64,000 nucleotides of DNA from Halobacillus sp. A5 (GCF_024189315.1 NZ_JAIZEO010000002.1:62001-126000); one strand, 5' to 3'; positions 7,646 to 15,593 are shown, counted from the first letter of the stretch. Notes: generated by a model not told the origin, from the sequence alone. Numbers and translations: made by a program.

Positions 7646-8449
7646 ATGAGTCTATACGTTTATTTATATGGAGTCATTCCTACACCGGAAGATGGGGACA
7701 ACCCTTTTTCCTCACATAAAGGAATTGACAATGAACACGAATTGCAAATGAAAAACTATGGAGACATTTCAGCTGTCTTTTGTCATGTAGAAGAAGAAGA
7801 ATACGGCGAAGAAGTTTTACAGGAAAAAACAAATCAAATGGACTGGGTGCAGGAGAAGGCGTTTCATCATCACGAGATACTGATGAATATTAGAGAGCGC
7901 ACAGCTCTCATTCCGATGAAATTCTGCACCATTTACCAATCAGAAGCAAATCTTGATGACATGGTTCACAACCATCAGGATCAAATGAAAGCTCTAATTG
8001 AACGATTAGATGGCAAGGAAGAGTGGAACTTGAAAGTATATTGTGATCGGGATCAATTATCAAAAAATGTTGCTGATCACAATTTAAATATAAAGGAAAA
8101 GAAAGACGAAATAGCGCAAATGTCCAAAGGGCGTCAATATTTAGAGTCGAGGAAGCTTGACCAATATGTTCAGCAGGAAGTTGAAAGAGAACAGGATGCA
8201 TTTGGCTCAGCGCTTCACGAGCAATTAACGGCATACAGCGTTGAAGATACGGTCAAGAAGAACTGGAATCGTGATGTGACAGGAAAAGATGAAGAAATGT
8301 GCTGGAACAGCGCGTATCTTGTTCCGCTTGAGCGGGTGGAAGATTTCTTAGAGATAATTACAAATGAAAATGAAAAGCATAAGAGTTCGGGCTGGATCCT
8401 AGAAGCGACAGGACCATGGCCGGCATACCATTTTGCTAAATTAACGTAA
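7646..8449 (+). CDS. gvpL: Gas vesicle protein GvpL
   Basis: This 267-residue protein is the second GvpF/GvpL-family member of the operon. It opens with LYVYLYGVIP, has RTALIPMKFCTIY near residue 85, and ends with the family signature ATGPWPAYHF. It is thought to be a hub of the minor-protein assembly complex. The ATG at 7646 follows GGGGAGAAGG. It is a clear paralogue of gvpF, with the same end motif but different surface segments. Confidence 0.94.
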   Translation: MSLYVYLYGVIPTPEDGDNPFSSHKGIDNEHELQMKNYGDISAVFCHVEEEEYGEEVLQEKTNQMDWVQEKAFHHHEILMNIRERTALIPMKFCTIYQSEANLDDMVHNHQDQMKALIERLDGKEEWNLKVYCDRDQLSKNVADHNLNIKEKKDEIAQMSKGRQYLESRKLDQYVQQEVEREQDAFGSALHEQLTAYSVEDTVKKNWNRDVTGKDEEMCWNSAYLVPLERVEDFLEIITNENEKHKSSGWILEATGPWPAYHFAKLT

Positions 8450-8467
8450 GAAATGAGGTGAAAGCAG

Positions 8468-8725
8468 ATGACACATCGAGAAGCCTATGAAAACAAAGAA
8501 GTCGGATTAATCGATATTTTAGATACTGTATTAGATAAAGGGGTGGCGATTAAAGGAGATATCATTATTTCTATTGCCGGCATTGATTTAGTATACCTCG
8601 ACTTACGTGTGCTCATCTCTGCTGTTGAAACCCTCGTACAGTCAAATATGGATGCTGAGTCACTGTCGTCTGATAGATTTGACCAGGAGAAGGAGGAACT
8701 GACAAATGCCACAGAGCGATCTTAA
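8468..8725 (+). CDS. gvpS: Gas vesicle protein GvpS (GvpA paralogue)
   Basis: This 85-residue GvpA-like protein carries the core GLIDILDTVLDKGVAIKGDI and the beta-strand pair IIISIAGIDLVYLDLRVLI. It lacks the long Gln-rich tail of the shell protein. Its place between gvpL and gvpK matches gvpS. GvpS and GvpJ are probably minor or tip components. Its final 20 bases overlap gvpK, whose ribosome binding site GAGAAGGAGG lies inside gvpS. Confidence 0.93.
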   Translation: MTHREAYENKEVGLIDILDTVLDKGVAIKGDIIISIAGIDLVYLDLRVLISAVETLVQSNMDAESLSSDRFDQEKEELTNATERS

Positions 8726-9005
8726 GCACCAGCCGCCCCAAAGCGGGCGAATTAATTTAGATCCTGAGGGAGCCGAACAAGGCCTGGCTCAATTAGTGCT
8801 AACCGTAATTGAACTCCTGAGACAGCTCGTAGAACGTCATGCGATCAGAAGAGTGGACGGCGGCACACTAACAGAAGAAGAAATTGAGAATTTAGGCGTG
8901 GCCCTTATGAATTTAGAAGTAAAAATGGAAGATTTAAAAGAAATTTTTGATTTAGAGGATGAAGACTTAAACATCGATCTCGGACCACTTGGAAACCTAT
9001 TATGA
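8706..9005 (+). CDS. gvpK: Gas vesicle protein GvpK
   Basis: This 99-residue GvpK-family protein shows GRINLDPEGAEQGLAQLVLT, then LIELLRQL-type helices, the short RRVDGGTLTEEEIENLG motif and an acidic end. GvpK is a small minor protein required in most gas-vesicle systems. It overlaps gvpS by 20 bases and is followed 19 bases later by gvpJ. Confidence 0.94.
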   Translation: MPQSDLKHQPPQSGRINLDPEGAEQGLAQLVLTVIELLRQLVERHAIRRVDGGTLTEEEIENLGVALMNLEVKMEDLKEIFDLEDEDLNIDLGPLGNLL

Positions 9006-9024
9006 GGAAGGGGAATGACAACAA

Positions 9025-9348
9025 ATGACTATTGAACATCCTACACAGTCAAGCAGTATTGTAGATGTGCTAGAGACTGTCCTCGATAAAGGTGTCGTAA
9101 TCGCAGGGGATATAAGAGTCGGGCTGGCAGACGTGGAGCTATTAACGATTAAGATCAGATTAATAGTAGCTTCAGTCGATAAAGCGAAGGAAATTGGAAT
9201 GGACTGGTGGGAAACCGATCCATATTTAAACTCAAAAGCTGCCGAACAGAACACGAAGCAGCTTGAGGATGAAAATAAAGAATTACAGAAGCGAATTGAA
9301 CAGCTTGAGAAGAATGCAAATGCTGGTCAATCTAATCGCTTTGTATAA
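9025..9348 (+). CDS. gvpJ: Gas vesicle protein GvpJ (GvpA paralogue)
   Basis: This 107-residue GvpA-like minor protein has the core SSSIVDVLETVLDKGVVIAG and the strands VGLADVELLTIKIRLIVASV. A helical tail contains DENKELQKRIEQLEKNA, which looks like a short coiled coil. GvpJ proteins are associated with vesicle nucleation or tips. Its position after gvpK matches B. megaterium. Confidence 0.93.
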   Translation: MTIEHPTQSSSIVDVLETVLDKGVVIAGDIRVGLADVELLTIKIRLIVASVDKAKEIGMDWWETDPYLNSKAAEQNTKQLEDENKELQKRIEQLEKNANAGQSNRFV

Positions 9349-9366
9349 AAAAGACAAGAGGAGTGG

Positions 9367-10104
9367 ATGAAATTGGGCAAAAAGAATAATGATACGTTCA
9401 CGAGAGCAGTGATCGGCGGTTTATTAGGAACCGCAGCAGGACTCATCATGCGTCCCCGCAGGAAAGATCAAGCGGACAATCAAGACACAGACCAGGAAAG
9501 CACGGAAGAAAAAGCCGGCTTAAGAGAAAAGAGCAAGCAGGCAGGAAGTAAAGTAAGTGAAGGTGTTAAAAAAGCGAGAGACACCACAAAAGAAAAAGCA
9601 AGAAGCACAAAAGAAAAGACAAAAGACGCAGCAGCCAGTACGAAGGAAAAGACAAAAAGTGCAGCTAGTAAACTTAGAAAGTCGAATAAGCAGAAAGCCG
9701 AAGAGGATGAAGACCAATATGAAGGCCAACAGGAAGAAGAGCAGAACGAGGAAGTAGAAGCAGAAGCAGCCAATGAAGAAGCTGCAGCCACCACAGAAGC
9801 ACCTGAAAAAGAAGAGAAGACCGAAGAAAAAGAAGAGCCGCAGAAGAAGCAGGAAGATAATATAGAGGATGAAGATGAAGAAGAGCAGCAAGAAGAAACG
9901 GAAAACAAAAAACCCGTCAAAAAATCATCCGCAAGAACACCAAAAAATACGGCGAAGCCTGCTGCTAAAAAAACTAAGAAAAAAGAAGAGTCCTCTGAGG
10001 ACAAGCCTTCTGCCGAGAATAAGAGCAAATCCAGTGGTTCATCCAGCAAAAATTCTACCAGAAAAAAGACTTCCATAACGAATAATGATGACACCACTCA
10101 ATAG
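9367..10104 (+). CDS. gvpT: Gas vesicle protein GvpT (YtxH-like N-terminus, charged tail)
   Basis: This 245-residue protein has a short apolar segment near residues 15-30 (RAVIGGLLGTAAGLIM) like YtxH proteins. It then has LEA-like repeats with a period near 11 (KEKARSTKEKTKDAAASTKE, residues 70-105). Glu-rich and Lys/Ser-rich low-complexity regions follow to the end. Its position matches gvpT of B. megaterium, which carries a similar charged tail. The function is unclear and deletion is tolerated in the known cluster. AGGAG precedes ATG 9367. The purine-rich coding strand creates long but meaningless open frames on the other strand. Confidence 0.8.
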   Translation: MKLGKKNNDTFTRAVIGGLLGTAAGLIMRPRRKDQADNQDTDQESTEEKAGLREKSKQAGSKVSEGVKKARDTTKEKARSTKEKTKDAAASTKEKTKSAASKLRKSNKQKAEEDEDQYEGQQEEEQNEEVEAEAANEEAAATTEAPEKEEKTEEKEEPQKKQEDNIEDEDEEEQQEETENKKPVKKSSARTPKNTAKPAAKKTKKKEESSEDKPSAENKSKSSGSSSKNSTRKKTSITNNDDTTQ

Positions 10105-10124
10105 AAATAAGGGGAGGTAAGAGT

Positions 10125-10487
10125 ATGGATGACGTACTAGTAACGTTTGTGAAAGCAGCGAACAACCACGATTTTTCTTTAGATATTACGTTAAATATCA
10201 AAGGGGCACTTGTATCAGGAACCACGATTTCGGCTGAAGAATACCTGGATGGAATTTCTCATAAGTTTGAAGAAGGAAATGATGTTTCCCAAGCCATTAG
10301 TGAAAAGCTTGCTGAAGCAAGTGAATCGGCTAAAGAAGAATCAAATGGAGACGTTTCTTTTATTCATTTGAAGAACGCCCAGGTGTTCAATGGCGATTCA
10401 GAACCCACCCCTTCGGACGGAGAGTTCCAATGGAGAGGCAAGATTGACGAAGTCGACGGGTTCTTTCTGGGGAGAATTTCCTCTTAG
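10125..10487 (+). CDS. gvpU: Gas vesicle protein GvpU
   Basis: This 120-residue accessory protein is the last gene of the operon. The text LDITLNIKGALVSGTTISAEEYLDG, later VSFIHLKNAQVFNG and the end VDGFFLGRI, agrees with the GvpU family. In B. megaterium GvpU has been linked to clustering behaviour of vesicles and is not required for their formation. ATG 10125 follows GGGGAGG. A strong terminator closes the operon 15 bases downstream. Confidence 0.9.
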   Translation: MDDVLVTFVKAANNHDFSLDITLNIKGALVSGTTISAEEYLDGISHKFEEGNDVSQAISEKLAEASESAKEESNGDVSFIHLKNAQVFNGDSEPTPSDGEFQWRGKIDEVDGFFLGRISS

Positions 10488-10501
10488 GAGTAGCAGTATA
10501 A

Positions 10502-10533
10502 AGAAGCGGGTGAGATCCGCTTCTCTTTTTTTT
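10502..10533 (+). terminator. Terminator of the gvp operon
   Basis: AGAAGCGG and CCGCTTCT form a stem with a seven-base loop, followed by CTTTTTTTT. Confidence 0.92.
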
Positions 10534-10626
10534 GTTTAAGAAGAGTGGTAATTTAATAGATATGAGATTTGTATTAAAGAGGCATGTGGGTTCGTAAGGT
10601 AGTAATCAAAGGAAGGAGGAATCAAC

Positions 10627-11541
10627 GTGTACCCATATGTCCTAATGGTGCTTGTCGTGTTCATGTATGCAGGAAATATACTTATCGGAAAGGCGATGAA
10701 TGATCTCCCTCCGTTAACGATTACTTTCTTTCGATTATTAATCGCATTCCTTGTACTGCTGCCCATTGGTTATCGAAGCGTGCTCACCCATAAGTCCGCT
10801 TTTTTGAAAAACAAAAAACCGGTCTTTGTATTGTCTTTATCAGGCATCGCTTTATTTAATATGAGTATTTATGGTTCTCTTCAGTTTACATCTTCGTCTA
10901 ATGTCGCCATATTAGAGTCCGCTATCCCAGCGGTCACTGTAATATTAAGCATCTACATGGTGAAAGAGAAGATCAATAAAGCACAGACTCTTGGCATTTT
11001 GTTATCCCTGTTTGGAGCGGTGTGGGTGATTGTCGATGGCCGGTTGTTACAGCTCGGCAGTCTCCAGTGGAACGTGGGCGATTTTATCATGGTGGGAGCC
11101 ATACTGTCCTGGGCGCTCTATTCTATTTTCGTAAAGCTGCATATGTTCCGCTTTCCACCATATGGTGCGGTTCTTGTCATAACAGGTATCGGGATGCTCC
11201 TGGTAATGCCTGCTATGTTTATCGAATGGCTGTTCCTGGGCGTGCCGGATTTAATGCAGTGGCCGTATGTTCTCGGGCTGCTTTATTTAGGAGTGTTTCC
11301 ATCGTTTATCGCGCTGATTTTTTATAATCGGGCGGTTGAGATGCTTAGTGCATCGAAAGCATCGATTTTCTTGAACTTTCTTCCGGTCATCACGATGGCC
11401 GGGGCAGGACTTTGGCTCGGTGAACAGATTACGCATATGCATATCATCGGTGCAGGAATTGTAATGGCAGGAGTTTTATTAACCACTCAAGGGGGAAAAT
11501 TAAACAAAGAACACCTCGCCAAGATTTCTTCTCAGGCGTAA
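10627..11541 (+). CDS. EamA/DMT-superfamily transporter
   Basis: This 304-residue polytopic membrane protein has about ten hydrophobic segments arranged as two EamA repeats. The first starts at YPYVLMVLVVFMYAGNILIG and the second near residue 145. Such proteins usually export amino acids, metabolites or drugs, and the substrate cannot be told. The start is a GTG at 10627 after GGAAGGAGG. It appears monocistronic, between the gas-vesicle terminator and the SigB-type promoter of the next operon. Confidence 0.88.
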   Translation: MYPYVLMVLVVFMYAGNILIGKAMNDLPPLTITFFRLLIAFLVLLPIGYRSVLTHKSAFLKNKKPVFVLSLSGIALFNMSIYGSLQFTSSSNVAILESAIPAVTVILSIYMVKEKINKAQTLGILLSLFGAVWVIVDGRLLQLGSLQWNVGDFIMVGAILSWALYSIFVKLHMFRFPPYGAVLVITGIGMLLVMPAMFIEWLFLGVPDLMQWPYVLGLLYLGVFPSFIALIFYNRAVEMLSASKASIFLNFLPVITMAGAGLWLGEQITHMHIIGAGIVMAGVLLTTQGGKLNKEHLAKISSQA

Positions 11542-11610
11542 AGCAGATGTGATTTGAAGTATTTTCATATCCTTCTGCAAAAATTGGATAAAATTTGGTT
11601 GCAATTTTAC

Positions 11611-11635
11611 GTTTTGCAGCTACATATTAGGGTAT
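11611..11635 (+). promoter_or_regulatory. SigB-type promoter of the DUF948/YtxH operon
   Basis: GTTTTG, 13 bases, then a perfect GGGTAT. The -35 region keeps the invariant GTTT. It lies 30 bases before the ATG of the first gene. It is the best general-stress promoter in the window. Confidence 0.75.
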
Positions 11636-11664
11636 CTTTTACATAACAAGGAGGAATGATGGAA

Positions 11665-12102
11665 ATGTCCTTAACAGCAATCAGTCTATTTATTATTGCC
11701 GTCTCTTTTGCACTTATCGCTATATTTGTAGTAAAAGTACTTAAAGCGGCCTCCACTACAATGAAGAGTGTAGCTGGTACATTAGAAAGCGTAGAAGGTA
11801 AAATTGACGGAATTACGAAAGAATCTGAATACTTACTGCAAAAGACGAATGTGTTAGCCGAAGACGTTCAGCATAAGAGTGAATCACTCGACAGCCTGTT
11901 CACATCGCTTAACCATGTCGGTACGTCCGTGGGGCATATGGGCGAAACGATGAACCAGCTTTCAGCGAGCGTCTCTAAATCTTCACAGAAGCATTCAGAA
12001 GATATGGCAAAAGTGATGAAATGGGGAGACACGTGCATTAATTTATATACGAAATGGAAATTAAGAAAACAAACCTTCCAATCTAGAACGGATAACGAAT
12101 AA
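11665..12102 (+). CDS. DUF948 (YtxG-like) membrane protein
   Basis: This 145-residue protein has a single N-terminal transmembrane helix (SLFIIAVSFALIAIFVVKV) and a long helical, coiled-coil-like domain (AGTLESVEGKIDGITKESEY). That layout is that of DUF948 proteins such as B. subtilis YtxG. ATG 11665 is chosen because AAGGAGG lies ten bases upstream; two earlier ATGs sit on the site itself. It is the first gene behind a SigB-type promoter. Relatives belong to the B. subtilis ytxGHJ stress operon, and the molecular role is unknown. Confidence 0.78.
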   Translation: MSLTAISLFIIAVSFALIAIFVVKVLKAASTTMKSVAGTLESVEGKIDGITKESEYLLQKTNVLAEDVQHKSESLDSLFTSLNHVGTSVGHMGETMNQLSASVSKSSQKHSEDMAKVMKWGDTCINLYTKWKLRKQTFQSRTDNE

Positions 12103-12138
12103 ACCGAAGTAAAATTTTAACGAAATGAGGGTATCAGC

Positions 12139-12609
12139 ATGGATTTTTTAGGCATTGGCGTTTTCATTATCGGCATTGTATTTGCCATTGTGTCGATTTT
12201 TCTAATTAAAGCTCTTAACAATCTGGCTAATGTGTTAAATGGAGTAGATAAAACGGTTGAAAAGCTTCCTGACCAGCTGGATCAGGTCATGACCCAGACC
12301 AGCGATGTTCTTCATACGAGTAACGATACGCTGGCAGATGTAAATGAAAAGATTAAAGCATTAAGCCCGCTGTTTTACATCGTCGGTGATATCGGTGATT
12401 CCTCCCGTAAACTGACTTCATCTTTAGTTAATGTAACCGCCTCGATGAAGAAGAATACTTCATCAGGGGAAACGAAAGTAAAAGAGAAAGACGTCAGCGG
12501 ATTATATGGCGCCGTAGCTTTAGGATACTATCTCACTCAAAGACGAAAAGCGCTGAAGGAAGCAGCAGCGGCCGGGAAACCGTCCAAAGCGTCTTCTGCT
12601 GAATCATGA
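12139..12609 (+). CDS. Second DUF948-family membrane protein
   Basis: This 156-residue protein has one N-terminal transmembrane helix (GVFIIGIVFAIVSIFLIKAL) and a helical domain (LPDQLDQVMTQTSDVLHTSN). It is a paralogue of the preceding gene by architecture. The C-terminal part contains LYGAVALGYYLTQRRKALKE, a further weakly apolar stretch. Its stop overlaps the start of the next gene (ATGA), indicating an operon. The function is unknown. Confidence 0.72.
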   Translation: MDFLGIGVFIIGIVFAIVSIFLIKALNNLANVLNGVDKTVEKLPDQLDQVMTQTSDVLHTSNDTLADVNEKIKALSPLFYIVGDIGDSSRKLTSSLVNVTASMKKNTSSGETKVKEKDVSGLYGAVALGYYLTQRRKALKEAAAAGKPSKASSAES

Positions 12610-12878
12610 GCCATAGCATTGAAGAACGGAAACAATCCGGTAAATTATGCACAGGTTTAGCTCTCTGTGCAGGTTTACTGGGCGGCGCATTGTTACGTTC
12701 TAAACTAGCACCAGACGATCCTTCCATCCGTAAAACCACAAAGGATTATGTGAAGGATAAATATACAACAAAAACGGCCGGGCTTAATCAAACCGGCAAA
12801 CAGAAATACGAAAAGATCCTTATTAAAAAGCAGGGATTAAAGTCTGAAGCCAGAAAAGATGCCATTATGAAAAAATAA
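12606..12878 (+). CDS. Small YtxH-like protein
   Basis: This 90-residue basic protein has a short Gly/Ala/Leu-rich segment (GLALCAGLLGGALLRSKLAP, residues 16-35), as in YtxH-type proteins. A hydrophilic Lys-rich end with KDYVKDKYTTK follows. It overlaps the upstream gene by four bases and is therefore probably coupled in translation. No catalytic motif is visible. Confidence 0.6.
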   Translation: MSHSIEERKQSGKLCTGLALCAGLLGGALLRSKLAPDDPSIRKTTKDYVKDKYTTKTAGLNQTGKQKYEKILIKKQGLKSEARKDAIMKK

Positions 12879-12923
12879 TAACAAGGTTCTTTTAATGGAT
12901 AAGAATCGAAAGGGGAAAAGACC

Positions 12924-13466
12924 ATGCCAAATGAACAACAGTCTCAGCAAACGCAATCTCAAAAAGGAAAGCTGTCTTTAGCCATTACGATTGGAGCCTT
13001 AGCAGGGGGCGCGCTGGTTCTAGTGAAAAGCCCTTCAGCACGTAACCGTATTAAACAGACTTCAACATCAACGAAGGACTCAGTCAGCCAATACGTAGCA
13101 GAGGTTAAGGCTGATCCATCCGGAGCGAAAAATGATCTGTTAAACCGCATCCAAGCAACAGCAAACATTACAAAAGAAGCTCTAAATAAAATTCAGGAAA
13201 TCCTTGATAATCAGGGGAAAGAACTAACCGAGAAGTTTCAGGATGTAAAGGACGAATCTCAAGACATCGTTTCCACCGCCAAGGATGCAGGTGAGGAGCT
13301 AAAAGATGTGGGAGATAAAGTTAAAGAAGCTAAGGATGAGCTGACCGAGTCTTCCGAGGACGAAGCAGCGGCTACAACGAGCAATGAAAACCTGTCAGCC
13401 GTTAATAACGACCAGGACGATGAAGATGATACGGACCACACCGTAACGAAAAGCCCGGTAAATTAA
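12924..13466 (+). CDS. YtxH-domain protein with acidic tail
   Basis: This 180-residue protein has a Gln/Ser-rich head and a short membrane segment (LSLAITIGALAGGALVLVKS, residues 18-37). An amphipathic helix region follows, then an acidic, Thr/Ser-rich tail. It is the YtxH layout, often labelled a gas vesicle protein in databases because of a weak likeness to GvpT. It is the last gene of the SigB-type operon, 45 bases after its neighbour with its own AAAGGGG site. A role in the stress-exposed envelope is an inference. Confidence 0.7.
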   Translation: MPNEQQSQQTQSQKGKLSLAITIGALAGGALVLVKSPSARNRIKQTSTSTKDSVSQYVAEVKADPSGAKNDLLNRIQATANITKEALNKIQEILDNQGKELTEKFQDVKDESQDIVSTAKDAGEELKDVGDKVKEAKDELTESSEDEAAATTSNENLSAVNNDQDDEDDTDHTVTKSPVN

Positions 13467-13506
13467 TAGCAGACCCTCCCCCGCTGTTGACCAGTGGGGA
13501 ATTCCC

Positions 13507-13540
13507 AGACTGTCGAGAATTTTCTCGACAGTCTTATTTA
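13507..13540 (+). terminator. Terminator of the DUF948/YtxH operon
   Basis: AGACTGTCGAGAA and TTCTCGACAGTCT form a perfect 13-base stem with a very short loop. A T-rich tail follows. Confidence 0.88.
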
Positions 13541-13781
13541 TTTATCTGCCTGCATTCATTCAATCTCATTGGCAGGGCAAACGGAGATACCATATGATGA
13601 AAAAAGTTGAGCGCAGCCTCGTAAATAAATGCCAGGGGCTGCGTTATGGATAATTGCGGGGAGATGAGAGAGCTTGAGAACAGGTGCTGATTGTCGATCT
13701 TTCACTGCACGAATATCTAATAAAGGAATTTCACGCAGTAAAGTCGAAAGTATGTAGAAACGAAAAAAGGAGTTAGACATT
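13541..13781. other. Intergenic stretch before the GerW-like gene
   Basis: No gene was recognised here. A tiny 18-codon frame starting near 13597 has a GGAG ahead of it but no other support. No clear SigA, SigB, SigF or SigG promoter could be drawn for the gene at 13782, though AAAAAAGGAG just before that gene is a good ribosome binding site. Confidence 0.4.
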
Positions 13782-14141
13782 ATGGATATTGAAAAGTTAG
13801 GTACGCCCGTTCGTTCGATTTTCGACAAATTTTCCCGGGAAAAAGAAGTCGAGCTTGTTTATGGTACTCCAATTGAAGCAGGCTCAAGAAAAGTTATTCC
13901 TGTGGCTGAAGCCAGCTATTACATAGGCGGAGGGGGAGGATCTTCCGAGGGCAGCGAGAACGAGCCCGTAACGCACGGAGAAGGCGGAGGAGGATATATT
14001 AAAGTAAAGCCGATGGGCGTATATGAGGTCACTGAGGAGTACACAGCTTTTATACCCACCTATGATACGAACAAAATTGTTTTTCTGGCAGCATTACTTA
14101 CAGGTGCTGCTGTCGGATGTTTAGCTAAAAAAAGAAAGTAG
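13782..14141 (+). CDS. GerW/YtfJ-family sporulation-type protein
   Basis: This 119-residue protein matches the YtfJ (GerW) layout: VYGTPIEAGSRKVIPVAEASY, then a Gly-rich loop (IGGGGGSSEGS), GEGGGGYIKVKPMGVYEV, and a C-terminal apolar segment (IVFLAALLTGAAVGCLA). GerW is required for normal spore germination in B. subtilis, but this copy lies outside the usual ytfJ context and could be a paralogue with another role. A Noc-binding-like palindrome lies inside the coding sequence at 13830. Confidence 0.78.
   Translation: MDIEKLGTPVRSIFDKFSREKEVELVYGTPIEAGSRKVIPVAEASYYIGGGGGSSEGSENEPVTHGEGGGGYIKVKPMGVYEVTEEYTAFIPTYDTNKIVFLAALLTGAAVGCLAKKRK
13830..13843. promoter_or_regulatory. Candidate Noc-binding site
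   Basis: TTTTCCCGGGAAAA is a perfect palindrome that differs from the B. subtilis Noc site ATTTCCCGGGAAAT only at its two outermost bases. It lies within the GerW-like gene, 7 kb from noc. Confidence 0.5.
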
Positions 14142-14170
14142 CACAGGGATAACCTGGCTGCTTTCTTTTT
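14138..14170. terminator. Weak terminator between the GerW-like gene and splB
   Basis: GCACAGG and CCTGGCTGC give an imperfect short stem followed by TTTCTTTTT. It separates two convergent genes. Confidence 0.5.
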
Positions 14171-15197
14171 ACGTGAAATATTCCAGGGTGGCTTCAGGAA
14201 AGTGCTGTTCAATGTAGCCGCCCAGCGTTTCCTTCATATCCTCCTGCTTGTCTTTTTTATAGACGTACTTGCCTATGCCGTAGCGTCCCCATTTGTACTG
14301 TCTTTTCTCTTCATTCATTTCCAGTTTGGTCATCGGATAATTCTTTTGAATAACGCGTTTAGCCGGCTGGGTAAAGCGGTGCTGAATCAACTCAAATGTT
14401 AAATCTTTCGTGGCATAGTCCGGCAATTTGGCTTCAAGCTTTTCAAATAATTCCCGGTATCCCTGTTTCCAATCCTCGTACAAATAAATGGGAGCAATGA
14501 TAAACCCTAACGGATATCCGGCCTCGGCCACTTTGGCAGCTGCTTCGATGCGCTCATCAAGTCTCGAAGTCCCCGGCTCCAAAAATTTGATGACGTAATC
14601 TGCATTTAAACTAAAGCGGAATCGCGTCCGTCCGTTATGCTTTGCGTCAAGCAGATGATCCACATGGGCAAACTTTGTCACAAAACGCAGCCACCCATGC
14701 TCGGACTCCCCAAAGTATTCAATCGCTTCTTTTAATGTATGAGTAAGGTGGTCGACTCCCACTATATCCGATGTACAAGAGGCTTCAAATCTGGTCTCCT
14801 CAGGCGCACGTTCTTTCATATACTGTTCGGCAGCGTCAAATATTTCATTTACATTTACATAAGTACGGATGTAAGGCTTGCTGCCCATCGTCGTCTGTAG
14901 ATAGCAGTAATGACAGTGTCCCATACATCCGGTAGCAAACGGAATGGCATATTCAGCTGATGGCTTAGACGTGTCGAACTTCAGCGTTTTTCGAATACCG
15001 ACGACAAGTGTCGATTTGGCCACACGGTATTTCTGGAAATCATTCTCCCCCGGCAGATTTCTCACCTGGTTATGTGAAGTCGTCTCTCTTATTTCAATAT
15101 CCATCTTTTCGAATTTCTCTTTTAATTTGCGTCCGAGGGGATACTCCAGAGCTCTCGGCTCTATATAAACTAACTGAGGAACAAAAGGCTTTACCAC
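14169..15197 (-). CDS. splB: Spore photoproduct lyase SplB
   Basis: This 342-residue radical-SAM enzyme repairs spore photoproduct (5-thyminyl-5,6-dihydrothymine) in germinating spores without cutting DNA. The iron-sulphur cluster ligands Cys91, Cys95 and Cys98 (CMGHCHYC) are visible. So is Cys141 (ASCTSD), the residue that donates hydrogen in the B. subtilis enzyme. The length equals that of B. subtilis SplB. The start is GTG 15197, after AGGAGGG, and overlaps the splA stop. Confidence 0.97.
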   Translation of the reverse strand: MVKPFVPQLVYIEPRALEYPLGRKLKEKFEKMDIEIRETTSHNQVRNLPGENDFQKYRVAKSTLVVGIRKTLKFDTSKPSAEYAIPFATGCMGHCHYCYLQTTMGSKPYIRTYVNVNEIFDAAEQYMKERAPEETRFEASCTSDIVGVDHLTHTLKEAIEYFGESEHGWLRFVTKFAHVDHLLDAKHNGRTRFRFSLNADYVIKFLEPGTSRLDERIEAAAKVAEAGYPLGFIIAPIYLYEDWKQGYRELFEKLEAKLPDYATKDLTFELIQHRFTQPAKRVIQKNYPMTKLEMNEEKRQYKWGRYGIGKYVYKKDKQEDMKETLGGYIEQHFPEATLEYFT

Positions 15198-15451
15198 TCA
15201 AGTCCCTCCTCGTGGGTAGATCCGAAGCTTTCTTCATAAGCCATTTCTGCTTCGGCCATCGAGGAGTACACTGCAATATCTTCATCCAACGGGAAATACG
15301 TTTCATATAAAAATAAGGCGAGCTGGCCGGGCTGTTCAGGATGCTTAACGACTGCGGCTTCCTGGACGTTCGCTACGTTATACGTATGGGGATTTCGGTA
15401 GATAACATAGACAATATCTCCAGCTTGATAACTTTGATGACCTGCTTCCAT
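15191..15451 (-). CDS. splA: SplA, regulator of spore photoproduct lyase
   Basis: This 86-residue protein comes directly before splB and overlaps it by seven bases. The text YQAGDIVYVIYRNPHTYNVANV agrees with the SplA family, whose member in B. subtilis negatively controls splAB expression in the forespore and has a TRAP-like fold. AGAAAGGTG precedes the ATG. I could not draw a reliable SigG promoter upstream. Confidence 0.92.
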   Translation of the reverse strand: MEAGHQSYQAGDIVYVIYRNPHTYNVANVQEAAVVKHPEQPGQLALFLYETYFPLDEDIAVYSSMAEAEMAYEESFGSTHEEGLEW

Positions 15452-15521
15452 GATTTCACACCTTTCTTATTGTGCTTTCATTGTTCCACCCGGGGAAAAA
15501 TATATGTATATTGGTTTTTTG

Positions 15522-15556
15522 TTCAATATTTATTGAATTATATGTTCGATAAATAT
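15522..15556. promoter_or_regulatory. Palindromic operator between splA and the ArsR gene
   Basis: TTCAATA-TT-TATTGAA (15522-15537) is followed closely by TTCGATAAATAT (15545-15556). Such AT-rich palindromes are typical targets of ArsR-type repressors. It lies about 57 bases before the ArsR gene. Confidence 0.45.
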
Positions 15557-15593
15557 AGAATAGTAGATAACAATCAAAAAAGAGGTGGAACCC

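Noticed and set aside
9480-10097. 205-codon minus-strand frame opposite gvpT
   Set aside because: It is Ser/Phe/Leu low-complexity text produced by the purine-rich repeats of gvpT on the other strand.
13597-13653. Tiny 18-codon frame before the GerW-like gene
   Set aside because: GGAG lies upstream, but the peptide has no recognisable feature and length alone gives no support.
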